Shown one piece after another: positions 1 to 10,254 of a stretch of 64,000 bases of DNA. The notes under the pieces were generated by a model. It worked only from the letters and a program-made list of their open reading frames with translations. It ran no database searches and was not told the DNA's origin. Where the stretch lies: assembly GCA_965153355.1 (NCBI GenBank), contig OZ231126.1:100378001-100442000 (forward strand), given 5' to 3'. This DNA is from Flaccisagitta enflata (lineage: Eukaryota; Chaetognatha; Sagittoidea; Aphragmophora). Each line of letters starts with the position of its first letter. Positions within the stretch are counted from its first letter, which is position 1. Made by a program: the position numbers and the translations under genes.

Positions 1-654
1 TCTCTCTGTCTTTTCTGTCTTTTCTGTCTGTCTCTCTGTCTTCGTCATTGTGTCTCTTTCCCGTTAAGCTCCTAAATAACTTTTTTTTCCACCGTCGCAA
101 AAGTAAATATTCTATTAAAAGGCGCCAGGGGGATAGAGATCTGAATTTTAAACTCATTTACATGTTGTCTGAAATATTTTTTTTCTTTACTTTTCTCCTA
201 TTATACAATTCTCCACAAACTGTTATCGACAAATATACTAGGTTATGTACAACCAGATCATTTTTAACAATATTGAACGGGACAAACATTTTTTCCATGT
301 GTCTCCATCTACCTAGCTCTATTTCCCCAGTTCCCCTCAGTTTATGAAAAGAAAACAAATGAATCCTGGAAAAAACCCATATAATTGCGGAAGTAAAATT
401 GCGAATAAAGAAAGTAAAATTCTTATTTTCAATTGGATGACTAAAAGTCTTACATTTTAGAGGGAACCCCCGGTCTCATAAAAGAGAGGCTAAAAAATGG
501 GGTTCCTAGCATCTTTCATCTACCTTGACCACTTTGACATTTTTTTTCAATGACATGGAAAGGATTGGCCTTTAATGGATCCGCTTCTAGCAGATCGGCT
601 TTTAACGGGATCCGCTTCTAGCGGAGTGACTTTTAACAGATCCGCTTCTAACGG
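1..654. other. Non-coding, no gene seen
   Basis: AT-rich DNA with short T and A runs and no convincing reading frame. From about 577 to 655 there are three copies of a roughly 30-bp unit containing GATCCGCTTCTA, separated by TTTTAAC, running directly into the next (CT)n tract. Confidence 0.6.

Positions 655-729
<75 letters not shown>
655..729. repeat. (CT)n microsatellite
   Basis: Uninterrupted CT dinucleotides for about 75 bp. Any Ser/Leu or Arg/Glu frame through it is an artefact of the repeat. Confidence 0.95.
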
Positions 730-732
<3 letters not shown>

Positions 733-1000
733 GACGATGGTCGAGGCGTGATGTGCTTCCTTATCTCATCTCTTTTTAGAAACGACGGCCGAGACGCAAT
801 GTTCTCTAGCTTTCTATTCTCTATTTTGGGACGATGGCTGAGGCGCAACGCTCTTTCATTCTCTCTTTTTAGTTAAGGGATGACGGTCGAGACCCGATGA
901 CCTGATGACGTGATCATTACAAATTGACAACAACGACGACGATACAACGACGACGACGACGACGAAACCACGACAACGACGACGACGACGACGACAATGA
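730..1000. repeat. Degenerate ~50-bp repeat followed by (ACG)n
   Basis: Four diverged copies of a GACGATGGTCGAGRCG-like motif start near 731, 781, 828 and 886, about 50-58 bp apart. Next comes an interrupted ACG/CGA trinucleotide tract at about 923-1000. The two short reverse frames over it are low-complexity. Confidence 0.6.
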
Positions 1001-1054
1001 AGTTGTTGGGAGGAGGGAAAGCAGACATTGTATATATCGAAAACGAGGCTGATA

Positions 1055-1098
<44 letters not shown>
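1055..1098. repeat. (CT)n microsatellite
   Basis: CT dinucleotide tract ending in ACACACAC. Confidence 0.9.
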
Positions 1099-1107
<9 letters not shown>

Positions 1108-1397
1108 TCTTCATTCCTCTTTTTTTCTTTCTTCCTTTGTTCACGTCACTAACTTCGTACATCTTTAATGCTATAATAAAAGTAGTATCTGTTCCTCGTT
1201 GTATCATTTGTTTGTATGTCTGTCTTTTTGGCTGTCCATGGTGATCTTTGCTACATCGAGTCGACGCCCAATTACTCTCATCATTTTGGTTCTTATGAAC
1301 GGGAGTTATATATTTGTTACATCGCGCCAACGCCCAACTTTGGTTCTTATAAAACTGGAGATATTTCCGTTCTTACATAACAAATGTGGTTAGCCGT
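1099..1397. other. No gene seen
   Basis: Unique-looking sequence of mixed composition. Two phrases, ACATCG(A/C)G and GGTTCTTATRAA, recur once about 60 bp apart (near 1252 and 1318), suggesting a small old duplication. No coding frame longer than about 70 codons looks real. Confidence 0.5.
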
Positions 1398-1612
<215 letters not shown>

Positions 1613-1955
1613 TCATTCCCACGAAATTCTGTGTCGAACCTGGATGGCCCAGCTGCGTGTCCGTCAGTCTCGTCAGTCTGTTTGGTCAATAATCTTACGG
1701 TGGGATTGGCACTTCACCCGTCTTCCTCCTCCCCCACCCCTCTTGGGTGTTTATTTCCAGAGAGAGAGGAATGCTGGTTTGTCATTCCTCGTTTTCACCG
1801 TGAAACTCATTTCAGATTTCATCTCCCCGTTACTCAAACTACATTCTCACCTCGCAAAGAAGAAACAAATAAAGGAGTTTTTCTAAATTTTCCACGGAAA
1901 TAAAAAAAAGACGAAAGAAAAAAAACATGTCGTGTCATGTCATTACAATTGACAG
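1613..1955. other. Leader-like region, no gene seen
   Basis: Mixed sequence ending in an A-rich stretch (about 1880-1930). The reading frame of the following ORF is closed by a TAA at 1957, so an upstream exon, if any, would have to join through an acceptor such as the AG at 1969-1970. Confidence 0.4.
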
Positions 1956-1959
1956 CTAA

Positions 1960-4380
1960 GGCGAGAACAGCGATGATGATGAGCTACCGCAAACAAAATC
2001 CACCGATTTGAAAAAAACTAACAGAGTTGCAAAACCGTTTATAAAGAGTTGCGATTTTAAAAAAATCAAAACGGAAAGAGACGACAATACAACAAAAGAG
2101 ACGACGGCCGCGACATGTGCCCATGCAATAAAAATTGAACCAGATCAAAGACTAGTCGATCTTGAATCAAAGCTTGAAAAACAAGCAAAGGAACAAGAAG
2201 CTGAAAGCAAAAAACTGAAAGCTGAAAACAAAAAACTGAAAGCCCAAGTCAAAAAACTAAAGGTGACTAAAGGAAAATGCGTTTCTTCATCTCCCCTGCC
2301 TCACAAGGCAAAACGTTTCAAAACCAAACACAACGTCATGAATGAATCCAAGGAGAAAATTGTATCCGGTGACATCATGAATGAATCCGAGAAGGAAATT
2401 GTATCCGACGTCGTCAAAACACTACTAAAAGACACTACTAATTGTCTATATTGGCAAGGAGTTGTAGGAGTAGCAAAGGACAAAGGAGAGAAAGACGAAG
2501 GAGGAGAGAAAGACGGAGGAGAGAAAGACCAAGGAGGAGAGAAAGACCAAGGAGGAGAGAAAGACCAAGGAGGAGAGAAAGACCAAGGAGGAGAGAAAGA
2601 CAAAGGAGAAGACAAAGACAAAGACAAAGACAAAGACAAAGGAGACAAAGACGAAGGAGGAGAGAAAGACAAAGACAAAGAAGACAAAGACAAAGACAAA
2701 GACAAAGACAAAGACAAAGACAAAGACAAAGACGAGGAAGAGAAAGACAGGGAAGGAGCAGAGACAGACAAGGAAGACAAAGACAAAGACAAAGACGAGG
2801 AAGAGAAAGACTGGGAAGGAGCAGAGACAGACAAGGAAGACAAAGACAAAGACAAAGACGAGGAAGAGAAAGACAGGGAAGGAGCAGAGACAGACAAGGA
2901 AGACAAAGACAAAGACGAGGAAGAGAAAGACAGGGAAGGAGCAGAGACAGACAAAGAAGACAAAGACAAAGACAAAGACAAGGAAGAGAAAGACAGAAAA
3001 GGAGCAGAGACAGACGAAGACAAAGACAAAGACAAAGACGAGGAAGAGAAAGACAAAGAGGACAAAGACAAAGACAAAGACGAGGAAGAGAAAGACAGGG
3101 AAGGAGCAGAGACAGACAAAGAAGACAAAGACAAAGACAAAGACGAGGAAGAGAAAGACAGGGAAGGAGCAGAGACAGACAAAGAAGACAAAGACAAAGA
3201 CAAAGACGAGGAAGAGAAAGACAGGGAAGGAGTAGAGACAGACAAAGACAAAGACAAAGACAAAGACGAGGAAGAGAAAGACAGAGAAGACAAAGACAAA
3301 GACAAAGACAAGGAAGAGAAAGACAGGGAAGGAGCAGAGACAGACAAAGAAGACAAAGACAAAGAAGAGGAAGACAAAGGAGCAGAGACAGACAAAGAAG
3401 CAGAGACAGACAAAGAAGACAAAGACAAAGACAAAGACAAAGACGAGGAAGAGAAAGACAGGGAAGGAGTAGAGACAGACAAAGACAAAGACAAAGACAA
3501 AGACGAGGAAGAGAAAGACAAAGAAGACAAAGACAAAGACAGAGACAAGGAAGAGAAAGACAGGGAAGGAGTAGAGACAAACAAAGAAGACAAAGACAAA
3601 GAAGAGGAAGACAAAGACAAAGACAAAGACCTAGACAAAGACCTAGACAAAGACAAAGACCTAGACAAAGACCTAGATCTAGGTTTAGGCTCAGACATGA
3701 TGGACATGGACTTGGTGGACATGGATGGATTGTTGGGATATGGGGGAGAAGCACCTGTGGGAGAAGCACCTGTGGGAGATGGGGGAGAAGCACCTGTGGA
3801 AGATGTGGGAGAAGCACCCGTGGGAGAAGCACCTGTGGGAGAAGCACCTGTGGGAGAAGCACCTGTGGGAGAAGCACCTGTGGGAGATGTGGGAGAAGCA
3901 CCTGCTGGTACTGTGGTGGGAGACGGTGGGAGTCATATGGTGGGAGATGCAGGTGGCAGTGCCTCTTACGGCGAAAGAGATGTCAGAGAAGCACCTGCTA
4001 GCAGCGCGCTGGGCTTGATGGTAGGAACACTAGGAGTAGGCAACAATTCCTTCGACCTACCAATTAAGAACTTGTCTTTCCCTACTGACCAGCAGCGGCA
4101 GACTATCGATGAAAATGATAATATCGACGTGGTAGGGGTGGGGTCTCCGGTGGAGGCTGCGGCGCAGCCAGAGGTGGAGGCGGTGGTTGAGGTGGGGGTG
4201 GAGGCGGTGGTAGAGTCGGGGGTGGAGAAGGAGGCCGAGGTGGAGGCTGAGGAAGAAAGCTACTTAGCAGCGGATACGGGTACGGAGAACTTTGGAGGAC
4301 TCTCCCGATTTACCCAACTCTCAAAAGCCGATCCTCACCGCTGTCTTAGAAAGATTGCTCCCTCCAAAAAACGGGAATAA
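1960..4380 (+). CDS. Lys/Asp/Glu-repeat coiled-coil protein, unrecognised
   Basis: Open frame of about 807 codons after a TAA at 1957; the first in-frame ATG is only at about 2338, so the 5' end is probably spliced or missing. In order: an acidic start, a basic Lys-rich segment, a heptad-like coiled coil (LVDLESKLEK through KAQVKKLKV, nt about 2150-2265), then tandem repeats: EKDQGGE-type heptapeptides (nt 2475-2610), a roughly 20-residue DKDKDEEEKDREGAETD-type repeat (nt 2620-3690), a GEAPV pentapeptide repeat (nt 3750-3905), and a Val/Glu-rich tail. The repeats are in frame and lack stops, and the surrounding sequence is not repetitive, which favours real coding. The antisense Ser/Leu frames and the +1 Arg/Gln frame are shadows. 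It overlaps the next ORF in another register at an A6 run (4364-4372), so the two may be one gene. I do not recognise the family. Confidence 0.55.
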   Translation, partial: GENSDDDELPQTKSTDLKKTNRVAKPFIKSCDFKKIKTERDDNTTKETTAATCAHAIKIEPDQRLVDLESKLEKQAKEQEAESKKLKAENKKLKAQVKKLKVTKGKCVSSSPLPHKAKRFKTKHNVMNESKEKIVSGDIMNESEKEIVSDVVKTLLKDTTNCLYWQGVVGVAKDKGEKDEGGEKDGGEKDQGGEKDQGGEKDQGGEKDQGGEKDKGEDKDKDKDKDKGDKDEGGEKDKDKEDKDKDKDKDKDKDKDKDEEEKDREGAETDKEDKDKDKDEEEKDWEGAETDKEDKDKDKDEEEKDREGAETDKEDKDKDEEEKDREGAETDKEDKDKDKDKEEKDRKGAETDEDKDKDKDEEEKDKEDKDKDKDEEEKDREGAETDKEDKDKDKDEEEKDREGAETDKEDKDKDKDEEEKDREGVETDKDKDKDKDEEEKDREDKDKDKDKEEKDREGAETDKEDKDKEEEDKGAETDKEAETDKEDKDKDKDKDEEEKDREGVETDKDKDKDKDEEEKDKEDKDKDRDKEEKDREGVETNKEDKDKEEEDKDKDKDLDKDLDKDKDLDKDLDLGLGSDMMDMDLVDMDGLLGYGGEAPVGEAPVGDGGEAPVEDVGEAPVGEAPVGEAPVGEAPVGEAPVGDVGEAPAGTVVGDGGSHMVGDAGGSASYGERDVREAPASSALGLMVGTLGVGNNSFDLPIKNLSFPTDQQRQTIDENDNIDVVGVGSPVEAAAQPEVEAVVEVGVEAVVESGVEKEAEVEAEEESYLAADTGTENFGGLSRFTQLSKADPHRCLRKIAPSKKRE
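2475..3905 (+). repeat. Coding minisatellites inside the Lys/Asp/Glu ORF
   Basis: Three successive arrays: a 21-bp array (GGAGAGAAAGACCAA-like), an irregular 6-bp GACAAA plus about 60-bp composite array, and a 15-bp GGAGAAGCACCTGTG array. All unit lengths are multiples of three, so length change keeps the frame. Confidence 0.85.
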
Positions 4381-4447
4381 AGAAACGGGCAAGCGCCTGC
4401 AAATCTGGAGTAAAGATACGGGCGACAGACATCAAAACGGCATCAAA

Positions 4448-4894
4448 ATGCGTAAATTCTTACATTTCCGCGTCGAGAAAACGCGGGAAAAGGCGTGGAG
4501 AAAACTTGTCCTCGACACGCAAAAAGACGGATATCAACCCTCATCTTTTGAGAAAATATTCAAATTAATCCACCAAACCTTCCACCAAGTCGTCTCGGAA
4601 TTTACAATGAAAACAAACTTGGCCTATAGGTTTCGCCTCGCCTTTAGGTGTCCCCACGAGAAGCAATGCAGAAAAGTGAAGTGTGAGCTTGCGAAGCACA
4701 ACGACAAAAGAGAAGAAGCTCTCTTCGATGAAACAAACGACAAAGATGAAGTCGCATCCATGACCGAGGAGTTGCGGCTGAGTTGCAAAAAAGCCTGTCC
4801 TCCGTTGTGTAAGGCCTGCGTCATACTGGGCAAGGCTACCTGCAACGATTGTAAGGATGCGGAAAAATTGGCTGCTAGACCGGTAAAGGCCTAA
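4448..4894 (+). CDS. Cys-rich protein or C-terminal part of the preceding ORF
   Basis: A 148-codon frame from ATG 4448; the same frame is open back to at least 4292 and overlaps the end of the preceding ORF. It encodes a basic N-terminal helix region, a segment with IHQTFHQVV, then Cys clusters CPHEKQCRKVKC and CKKACPPLCKAC..CNDC, which look zinc-binding. Codon use and lack of low complexity suggest true coding. It can be joined to the upstream ORF either by a one-base register change at the A6 run near 4366 or by an intron using the acceptor CTGTCTTAG at about 4350. The last codons lie in a 222-bp direct repeat. Function unknown. Confidence 0.55.
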   Translation: MRKFLHFRVEKTREKAWRKLVLDTQKDGYQPSSFEKIFKLIHQTFHQVVSEFTMKTNLAYRFRLAFRCPHEKQCRKVKCELAKHNDKREEALFDETNDKDEVASMTEELRLSCKKACPPLCKACVILGKATCNDCKDAEKLAARPVKA

Positions 4895-5093
4895 AGAAGA
4901 GACAGTGGTAAATGCGAATACGTGTATTTAAGAGAGAGAAAGAACGCAAAAGCAAGAAAAGGCGATAGAAAAGACTCGGCAACTGCCTCGAAGAACCAAA
5001 CTGCGCTCCTTATATACCCGAGAGAGAGAAGAAAGAGGGGAAGAAGAGAGAGGAAGAGAGAGAGGAGAAAGCGATAGCGTCTCTCCTCGGTCG
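4872..5093 (+). repeat. 222-bp direct repeat, copy 1, with TATA-like box
   Basis: Matches 9061-9282 with only two mismatches by eye. It runs from the last codons of the Cys-rich ORF through an AG-rich leader and holds TATATA at 5011-5016. Downstream of this copy no substantial ORF follows. Confidence 0.85.
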
Positions 5094-5565
5094 CGCCCCC
5101 CTTCTTCTGAAAAATAATCGGAAGTGACGCCTGAAAGTGGCGCGGAAAAACGATATTTTTCAAAATCAGAGAAAACGATCAAAGTGTGTAAGAAGAGCGA
5201 AGCGGAGGAAGGAGGAGTAAGAAGAGGAGGTGGAAGAGGAAAAAGATCGGGTCAAAAAAAGGAAACTATGGAGCCATTTGGAAGATCGAAACAGAAACGA
5301 CAGAAATCAAATAAAATTTACAGCAACAATTGTTACAAATAAATGAAAAGCTATGATTAAACAGTCAAAATGTGAATGATTACATAACGGCGTGAAAACA
5401 ATGAAAGAAAAAAAGTGCTGGGAAAACAATGCTAAAACGAATTATCAAATAGCACTAGATAAACAATCGTCTAAAAAAAAAGAACATTTAGCATAAGATA
5501 GGCATTTAGTAGTATCAATTAAGACAATTGGTACCAATTACTTGACAAATTCATGGAGATGTGGA
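5094..5565. other. No gene seen
   Basis: Purine-rich, then A-rich sequence. A short Lys/Arg-rich open frame from about 5124 to 5342 has its only ATG at 5268 (25 codons) and is not supported. Confidence 0.5.
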
Positions 5566-5567
5566 CG

Positions 5568-5658
<91 letters not shown>
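5566..5658. repeat. (TTG)n microsatellite
   Basis: About 30 perfect TTG/CAA triplets. Confidence 0.95.
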
Positions 5659-5959
5659 CTAAATTTTCATCAACTCTTGTCATAAGTTTTCATCCATGAA
5701 GGAAGGCTCTGCAATTTTCTTGTACTACAGGAACTTTGGGCTGGGACAAACTTTGAAGTGGATGACAGGTATCCATCGCATTGAATGGCTGGCGTCCATA
5801 AATGTAGCATTAAAGCGTTGCCAAACAGAACTGTTTCATTTGTCTTTCAAATGCTCTGTGCATTGCCTCGTAATCTCTCACCACCCATTTTTCATCATAT
5901 CATCCGGCTATCTTCTCAGAGAAAGAGTCAGGGGAACAAAGATCTGGGATTTAGGAACA

Positions 5960-6400
5960 ATAATTCAATTCAATGCTCTTCTAGCATTATTGAATCATTT
6001 AAAGTCAGTTCAATTCAAAGCATAACACAGTGTGGGAAACAATAATTCAATTCAATTCAATTCAATTCAATTTAATGCTCTTCTAGCATAATTGAATCAT
6101 TTAAAGTCAGTTTAATTCAAAGCATAACTCTGGGTGGGAACAATAATTCAATTCAATTCAATTCAATGCTCCTCTAGCATAATTGAATCATTTAAAGTCA
6201 ATTCAATTCAAAGCATAACACAGTGTAGGAACAATAATTCAATTCAATTCAATGCTCTTCTAGCATAATTGAATCATTTCATGTCAGTTTAATTCAAGCT
6301 TGTCTCATGGTTGCCTCATGGTTGCCTCATGGTTGCCTCATAATTGAATCATTTCAAGTCAGTTCAATTCAATGCTCCGCAAGCATAATTGAATCATAAC
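5960..6400. repeat. ~90-110-bp tandem repeat with AATTC core
   Basis: Four to five copies of a unit containing AACAATAATTCAATTCAA, GCTCTTCTAGCATAATTG and AAAGCATAACACAGTGTGG; AATTC pentamers expand inside the units. It ends with three copies of GGTTGCCTCAT (6308-6342). Confidence 0.8.
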
Positions 6401-7845
6401 ACAGTGTGGGAAGTTCTCCGATATGATATACAGAATCAAGAATCAATATTTGCGCTGAGATTTCTGGATAGGTACTACAGAGTGTTTTACTCACAAAATC
6501 CAAGACTGCGACAACTGTCTCAATGGGTTCGTAAATGGCCTCCAAATAATTCTTTGTTCAAGTAATCTCTCATGCATCACCAGCATTATTCGCACATCCC
6601 ATGATCATGCATTTCAGAAAATTAGAGAAAATTCAATTTGAATGATGACTTCAAGGCAAGAGTAAAAGAAGAAAAGAAAGAATCTTACAATCCACTGAAA
6701 AGGATGAATCAATTCCAAGTGTCTATTGCTGCATATACATCAGTAAGTTTCCTTCTTCACTTTCGTGTTTAGCAATGTTTCCCTTAGCACTGGCTAGGAA
6801 AAACCTATAAATTGAGTATGCAGTAGCATAGAATTCACGTTAAGCTATCTAGATGTGTATGTATAGCATGATTGAAATTTGTTTATCATAAGAGTATAAG
6901 GAAGATAGAAGAAAAAAAAAAAAACTTCTAAGCGATGCGCACAAATTCAACAGTTCTTTAGGTTGCTGGACTGTCTAAAGGACAATAGCTCAAGATGAAG
7001 AAATTTATTGAAATGTATTGAACAAGCGCAAAATAGAAGGGTGGCAAACGAGGGCCAAACAACCGGTATAAATTAGTTCGACCTCAATTCACATTCAAGA
7101 ATGCAAGGCTGAGAAATGGAGAGAAATGAACCACAAGAATTTGAGCGGCTGTGCATTACAGCGAAGAAGTTGAAGAATGCATGATCGAAAGAAAGCGGGG
7201 TGAGAAGAAGGCCAAAAGAGAAAATATTTGACCCAGACATGTGAATTATAAACATGTATGTCAGGATGAAAGAAAAAAAAAAGTGCCTGTTCTGACTGAC
7301 GGACCAAGAGAGAAGGAAGACAAAAGGAAAAAAAAGTAAGAGACAGACAAAAAGGGAGGTAGGAAAAAGAAATTGTAGCGAGAGTGTAAAAACAAAAGTC
7401 TCATTCAACATAGGATCGATCTCACCTAATCATTTGTTGGCCCAAGTCGGCCTGTGATAAGAATGCATTGGCCTGTGATAAGAATGCATCTGAGCGTGCA
7501 GACAACTGTTCAGTGGTCAACCCACTCAGGAAAAGAAGAAATGCAAAAGGAAAGAGAGAGAGAGATGAAGAGTCGATCTTAAAATTGACCAAAAGACCAA
7601 ATTCCGATCAGTTAAGCATGCAAGAGAAATAAGAAATATCTCGATAGGAGAGGGTGGGAAAGGGGGGAGGGGGTTATTTGGGCGAAGAAGACTGAAACAA
7701 AAGATGCGCCTCTCTAAGATTGGACTTGGCTGTTAGGTGAACATATGGCTCAACGGTCGCGTCCAGGTCGAGGCAAAATGAGAAGAAGAATTTTTGAGGA
7801 CGATAAGATGAGCTGTTCAAAGAAAGAGAAAAGGAATGCCTTTGC
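6401..7845. other. No gene seen
   Basis: AT-rich DNA grading into A/G-rich DNA after about 7100. A 16-bp phrase around GGCCTGTGATAAGAATGCAT is doubled at 7451-7487. The long reverse Phe/Leu/Ser frames are the shadow of purine bias. Confidence 0.5.
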
Positions 7846-9033
7846 CTCGAGAACTGGATTATACACCCAAACTCGGAGTTGAAAATGGGGGCCAAAAGGA
7901 GGAGGCCCTGGGAAAGGGAGGGAGAGGGGAGAAAAGGAAAAAAGAAAAAGAGTAAGAAGAAAAGAAAGAAAGACAAGGAAATATGGAAAAAGAAAGACGG
8001 TTAGCCCAGATAGAGTAGTCAAACGGTTCATTTCGTCCAAACGCATCTCATTGAGAGCGTCATCCATGGTGAGAAAGAAGAAGGAGATAGTATTGCAAGA
8101 AAAAGCGATATCACACTGACATCACACTGACATCACACTGATGTCAAACTGATAAGGCAAAATAGATAAGAGGACCGGACAAAAGAAGAGAGAGAGAGAA
8201 AGAAAAGAAGCAGTGAAAACGATATCAAACTGATAATGATATCAAAGTGAGAAGAATCAGTGATAATGATACCAAACTGGTAATGACATAGAACTGAAAA
8301 GGCAAGAGAAAAAAAAAAGGAAGAAAAATAAAAAAGAGAGAAAGAGTGAAAGAAAAGAAGTAGCAATAATGATATCACTGAAATGCAAAAACAAAAAGAA
8401 CGATGGACCGACGGACCGACGGACCGACGGACCAAAAGGGCAAAGATTAAAAGAAAGGTACTCAGGCCACGTCTCTGTGTATTCACACAAAGAAGAGACG
8501 GAGTGAAAGCCACAGAGGAGAGAAGAAGTTATCTCTGAAAAGGAGAGAAAATTTAAGAGAGAGCAGTGTCAACTGCGTGATTTTACACACATGACGTGAT
8601 CACCGTTACTATCATCGCCATCGCGAAAAAAGAGAAAGATCGAAGAAGGAGAAAAAAGGAAAGCTGAGAATGCAGCCTCGAGAACTGGATGATGTTCTAC
8701 AAGTTACGTGAACATCGGTAACATCATCGTCATCGCGATGAAAAGTCAAAATGAGAGAAAGCGAGGCTCTTTTTTAAAGTGACGCGATCATCGGTAACAT
8801 CATTGTCATCGCGATGAAAAGAAAGGATTGAAGGAGAAGAAAAAGAAATGCTGAGAATGCAGCCTCGAGAACCGGATGATAAATCCAAACTCGGAGAAGG
8901 GGGCCAAAAGAAGGAGGCCCGAGGAGGGAGGGAGTGGAGAGAAAAAGAAAGAAAGAAAGAAAGAAAGAGTATAAGAAAAGAAAGGAAAAGAAAGAAAAAG
9001 AAAGATGGTTAGCTCAGCCAGAGAGGTAAGAGT
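7846..9033. repeat. Purine-rich duplicated block
   Basis: A segment beginning GCCTCGAGAACTGGAT at about 7846-8035 recurs diverged at about 8865-9033, with a truncated third start near 8676. Between them are repeats of GATATCA-CACTGA (8105-8290), four GGACCGAC units (8402-8433), and three copies of a unit with CATCG(T/C)CATCGCGATGAAAA near 8592, 8705 and 8782. No coding frame stands out. Confidence 0.65.
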
Positions 9034-9060
9034 TAAGCGAGCCCCAAGAGTAGGGCGCCA

Positions 9061-9282
9061 CTGCTAGACCGGTAAAGGCCTAAAGAAGAGACAGTGGTAA
9101 ATGCGAATACGTGTATTTAAGAGAGAAAAAGAACGCAAAAGCAAGAAAAGGCGATAGAAAAGACTCGGCAACTGCCTCGAAGAACCAAACTGCGCTCCTT
9201 ATATACCCAAGAGAGAGAAGAAAGAGGGGAAGAAGAGAGAGGAAGAGAGAGAGGAGAAAGCGATAGCGTCTCTCCTCGGTCG
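9061..9282 (+). repeat. 222-bp direct repeat, copy 2
   Basis: Second copy of 4872-5093 (two mismatches), 4.19 kb downstream in the same orientation. It ends 55 bp before the ATG of the next ORF. Confidence 0.85.
9200..9205 (+). promoter_or_regulatory. TATA-like box in direct repeat copy 2
   Basis: CTTATATACC lies 138 bp upstream of the first ATG (9338). A start near 9231 would give an AG-rich leader with no earlier ATG, which agrees with 9338 as the initiation codon. The same box is present in copy 1 without a following gene. Confidence 0.35.
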
Positions 9283-9337
9283 ATTGGGGAAGGGAGGACC
9301 CGTGCTCGTGAAACTTTGCCCTTTCTGCCTGCTCAAG

Positions 9338-9940
9338 ATGAGCGTTTACGAGACCAAAGGTACGAAAGGGCAAAATAAAGGGCAGAATCTGACGATGGAG
9401 TCGGCGTCGATTGTCTCTCTCAATGGTGACAAGTGCCTCCGGCACCTCCGGGACGCCTGTCACGTCACAATGCAGTTTCTGCCATCCTTCAGATTTTTCC
9501 TTGCTTTTATCTTCGAAGAAATCGTCAAACAGCTTCCTCCAGAAACGCCAGAAACTCCCGCTCGGAGAAAGCGGAAACGGGACGAGGAAAGGAAGTATGC
9601 GCCGAACGTTTCTCTGTCTCGAGTAGAGGAGGCGTTGAAAAATTTGGTCAACCTCTCCGTCGAGGACTTCCTGAGTCTTCTTCGCCAAGTGGAAAACACG
9701 ACGTCCCAGATCGGGGATGTGTTCATCGCGGCCCGACTGTCACGTCTCGCGGCCTGCGCAGAGAAATTTGCGATTATGCGCGTGGAAAGGAAACTTCGTG
9801 GCAACGACGACGAGGAAGCTTTCAGAAAAATGCAAGACGAGCTGTACAAAGAAGCGGCGGCGATAGCGGCGGCAAAAGCGGCGGAAGTGGCGGCGGAAGC
9901 GGAAGCGGAAGCGGTGGAAAATCAACAGCAGGAAAAGTAA
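9338..9940 (+). CDS. Unrecognised 200-residue protein, helical C-terminus
   Basis: Begins at ATG 9338, the first ATG downstream of the TATA-like box, although the frame is open further up. The protein has a Lys/Gln-rich start, a segment with KCLRHLRDACH that resembles half a zinc finger, a hydrophobic stretch FLPSFRFFLAFIFEEIV, a bipartite-looking nuclear signal ARRKRKRDEERK, then predicted helices (SRVEEALKNLVNLSVEDFL) and an Ala/Glu-rich helix ending ENQQQEK. The composition is not simple repeat until the last 30 residues. After the TAA, the same frame continues into Gln/Pro codons of a (CAA)n tract for another 20 codons. No introns are needed. I do not recognise the family. Confidence 0.6.
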   Translation: MSVYETKGTKGQNKGQNLTMESASIVSLNGDKCLRHLRDACHVTMQFLPSFRFFLAFIFEEIVKQLPPETPETPARRKRKRDEERKYAPNVSLSRVEEALKNLVNLSVEDFLSLLRQVENTTSQIGDVFIAARLSRLAACAEKFAIMRVERKLRGNDDEEAFRKMQDELYKEAAAIAAAKAAEVAAEAEAEAVENQQQEK

Positions 9941-9986
9941 CAACAACAACAACAACCACAACAACAACAACAACAACCACAACCAT
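9941..9986 (+). repeat. (CAA)n tract after the stop codon
   Basis: CAA triplets with three CCA interruptions, in frame with the preceding ORF. It may be 3' UTR or a read-through extension. Confidence 0.8.
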
Positions 9987-10252
9987 TCCCAGCAACATAT
10001 CATTCCAGAGTAACTTTTGTTATTTTGATTGTTTTTTGTCTCAACAAACCAGTTTGCCTAATATCGTGCCTTTTTTGTGTGCCTTCTTTTTTTATATAAA
10101 AAAACCATAATATCTGTTACGTGTTACTATTTTACATTGTTTTTTTTATCTTGTATAGCTAATCGTATCACCTGATATATGCTGTCGGGTAGTGGGTACA
10201 TCATAGATGAGTATGTTAGTCGGCATGGGGGTTTAGGCGTTGGTGGTTCGCA
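9987..10252. other. AT-rich 3' flank, no gene seen
   Basis: T-rich sequence with no AATAAA. It ends at the TA target site of the next element. Confidence 0.5.
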
Positions 10253-10254
10253 TA

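Noticed and set aside
2301-4001. Two antisense frames (473 and 487 codons) and a +1 Arg/Gln frame (519 codons) over the Lys/Asp/Glu repeat
   Set aside because: They are pure Ser/Leu or Arg/Gln shadows of GACAAA-type repeats; only the Lys/Asp/Glu frame has non-repetitive ordered flanks.
9080-9688. 202-codon minus-strand frame opposite the 9338 ORF
   Set aside because: It runs through the duplicated AG-rich leader and lacks the ordered composition and promoter position of the plus-strand frame.
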